From NCBI RefSeq assembly GCF_041146395.1, contig NC_090983.1:66161501-66225500 (forward strand): DNA of 64,000 nucleotides, written 5' to 3'. Both the position numbers and the translations under genes were made by a program. This document shows, piece by piece, positions 63,468 to 64,000 of this stretch. Every line of letters begins with the position of its first letter. Within the stretch, counting starts at the first letter, position 1. The notes below the pieces were generated by a model that had not been told where the DNA came from, did no database searches, and was given only the letters and a program-made list of their open reading frames with translations. This DNA comes from Eulemur rufifrons (Eukaryota; Chordata; Mammalia; Primates; Lemuridae).

Positions 63468-63562
63468 ACTGTCGTCTTCATCTTTGTAGCTTCAGCACCT
63501 AGCACAATGACTGGAATATAGCATATGCTCAGTAAATATTAAGTGAATGAATAAATCAATGC
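63468..63562 (+). mobile_element. L2 3' end fragment
   Basis: 'gcttcagcacctagcacaat', 'gactggaatatagcatatgc' and 'tcagtaaatattaagtgaat' are the typical L2 3' terminus. Confidence 0.8.
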
Positions 63563-64000
63563 AAAACCAATGTAGGAAGGAAAATGCAGAGAAATTCTAC
63601 TGAGTGCAACCTCAAATTAGAGGTGAGAAACCAAAATGAAAGAATCCGATGACTCAGATGCAGGAAATAGATTTATGTCTGAGTGTGCAATGAAATTATG
63701 ACCCTACTACAATATGAATGTGCTGTTGAGGTCATCATTTCCTGTCTCATGTGAAAGAAAAATACTGCCAGTTAAAGGGAAGAATCTGGGCTCATTCTCC
63801 TTTTGATTTAACCCTAAAACTTCACCCCGTTTCTCAGTCCTCATCCGGTGCTCGTCCCTTCACACTTCCAGTTGTGCCCCTTACCTTTGTTGCTTGAAAT
63901 GCTCACCTGAATTGCTGAGTGACTTATCTCTGCATAGTCACAGTCCCAAAGGTATTTTCTGATAAATGATTACAGCTTTACTTACGTAACCCTGCAAGCC
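63563..64000. other. Unassigned non-coding sequence to window end
   Basis: No feature seen. Confidence 0.4.

Overview
This is a primate nuclear genomic window, most likely from a lemur (strepsirrhine). The best lineage marker is the Alu family. Several dimeric Alus carry an AT-rich insert in the mid-element A-rich linker (reading AAAGAAATTAT then ATGGACAGCTAAAAATATATA) and a right arm ending GCTGACGCCACGGCACTC. I recognise both from lemuriform Alus; human Alus lack them. MIR, L2, old L1, Tigger and hAT fossils make up the ordinary mammalian background. No bacterial or viral genome organisation is present.

Layout. 1-14 kb: AT-rich, non-coding by eye, with L2, MIR, L1 3' ends and four Alu or Alu-like copies. 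14.5-16.6 kb: a large CpG island with a probable bidirectional promoter. It has three CCAAT boxes and an RFX-type X-box, a minus-strand first exon with a short uORF and a good splice donor, and on the plus side a donor, a CRE and a DR1-like site. I cannot name the gene(s). Weak candidate downstream exons on the minus strand lie near 14.0 kb and 8.9 kb. 16.6-22 kb: mostly unassigned, with one Alu. 22-26.6 kb: an old plus-strand L1 that was a repeated landing site for Pol III RNAs: two 5S rRNA retrocopies, one 7SL RNA retrocopy and one lemur Alu. 26.6-31 kb: AT-rich with two MIRs. 31-36 kb: a 120-bp pyrimidine tract, an Alu fragment, a MIR, then a minus-strand L1 carrying a Tigger MITE and a head-on nested L1. 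36.7-43.3 kb: L2, MIR, Alu and DNA-transposon fossils. 43.4-51.9 kb: a nearly full-length old L1 interrupted by an ARPP19 processed retrocopy and by a lemur Alu. 52-64 kb: non-coding sequence with MIRs, two Alus, a local tandem duplication and a Tigger MITE.

The only protein-coding sequence I can identify firmly is the ARPP19 retrocopy. It is full length with a perfect 15-bp target-site duplication, a long uninterrupted poly(A) and an intact 112-codon frame. It is either a young processed pseudogene or a potential retrogene. Most other open frames lie in repeats or in stop-poor GC-rich island sequence and are not annotated as genes. I see no evidence for an undescribed biological system. The items most worth checking are the intact retrocopy, the bidirectional promoter with its AT-loop inverted repeat, and the Pol III retrocopy cluster. 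All family names are from memory of consensus sequences, and repeat boundaries are by eye.
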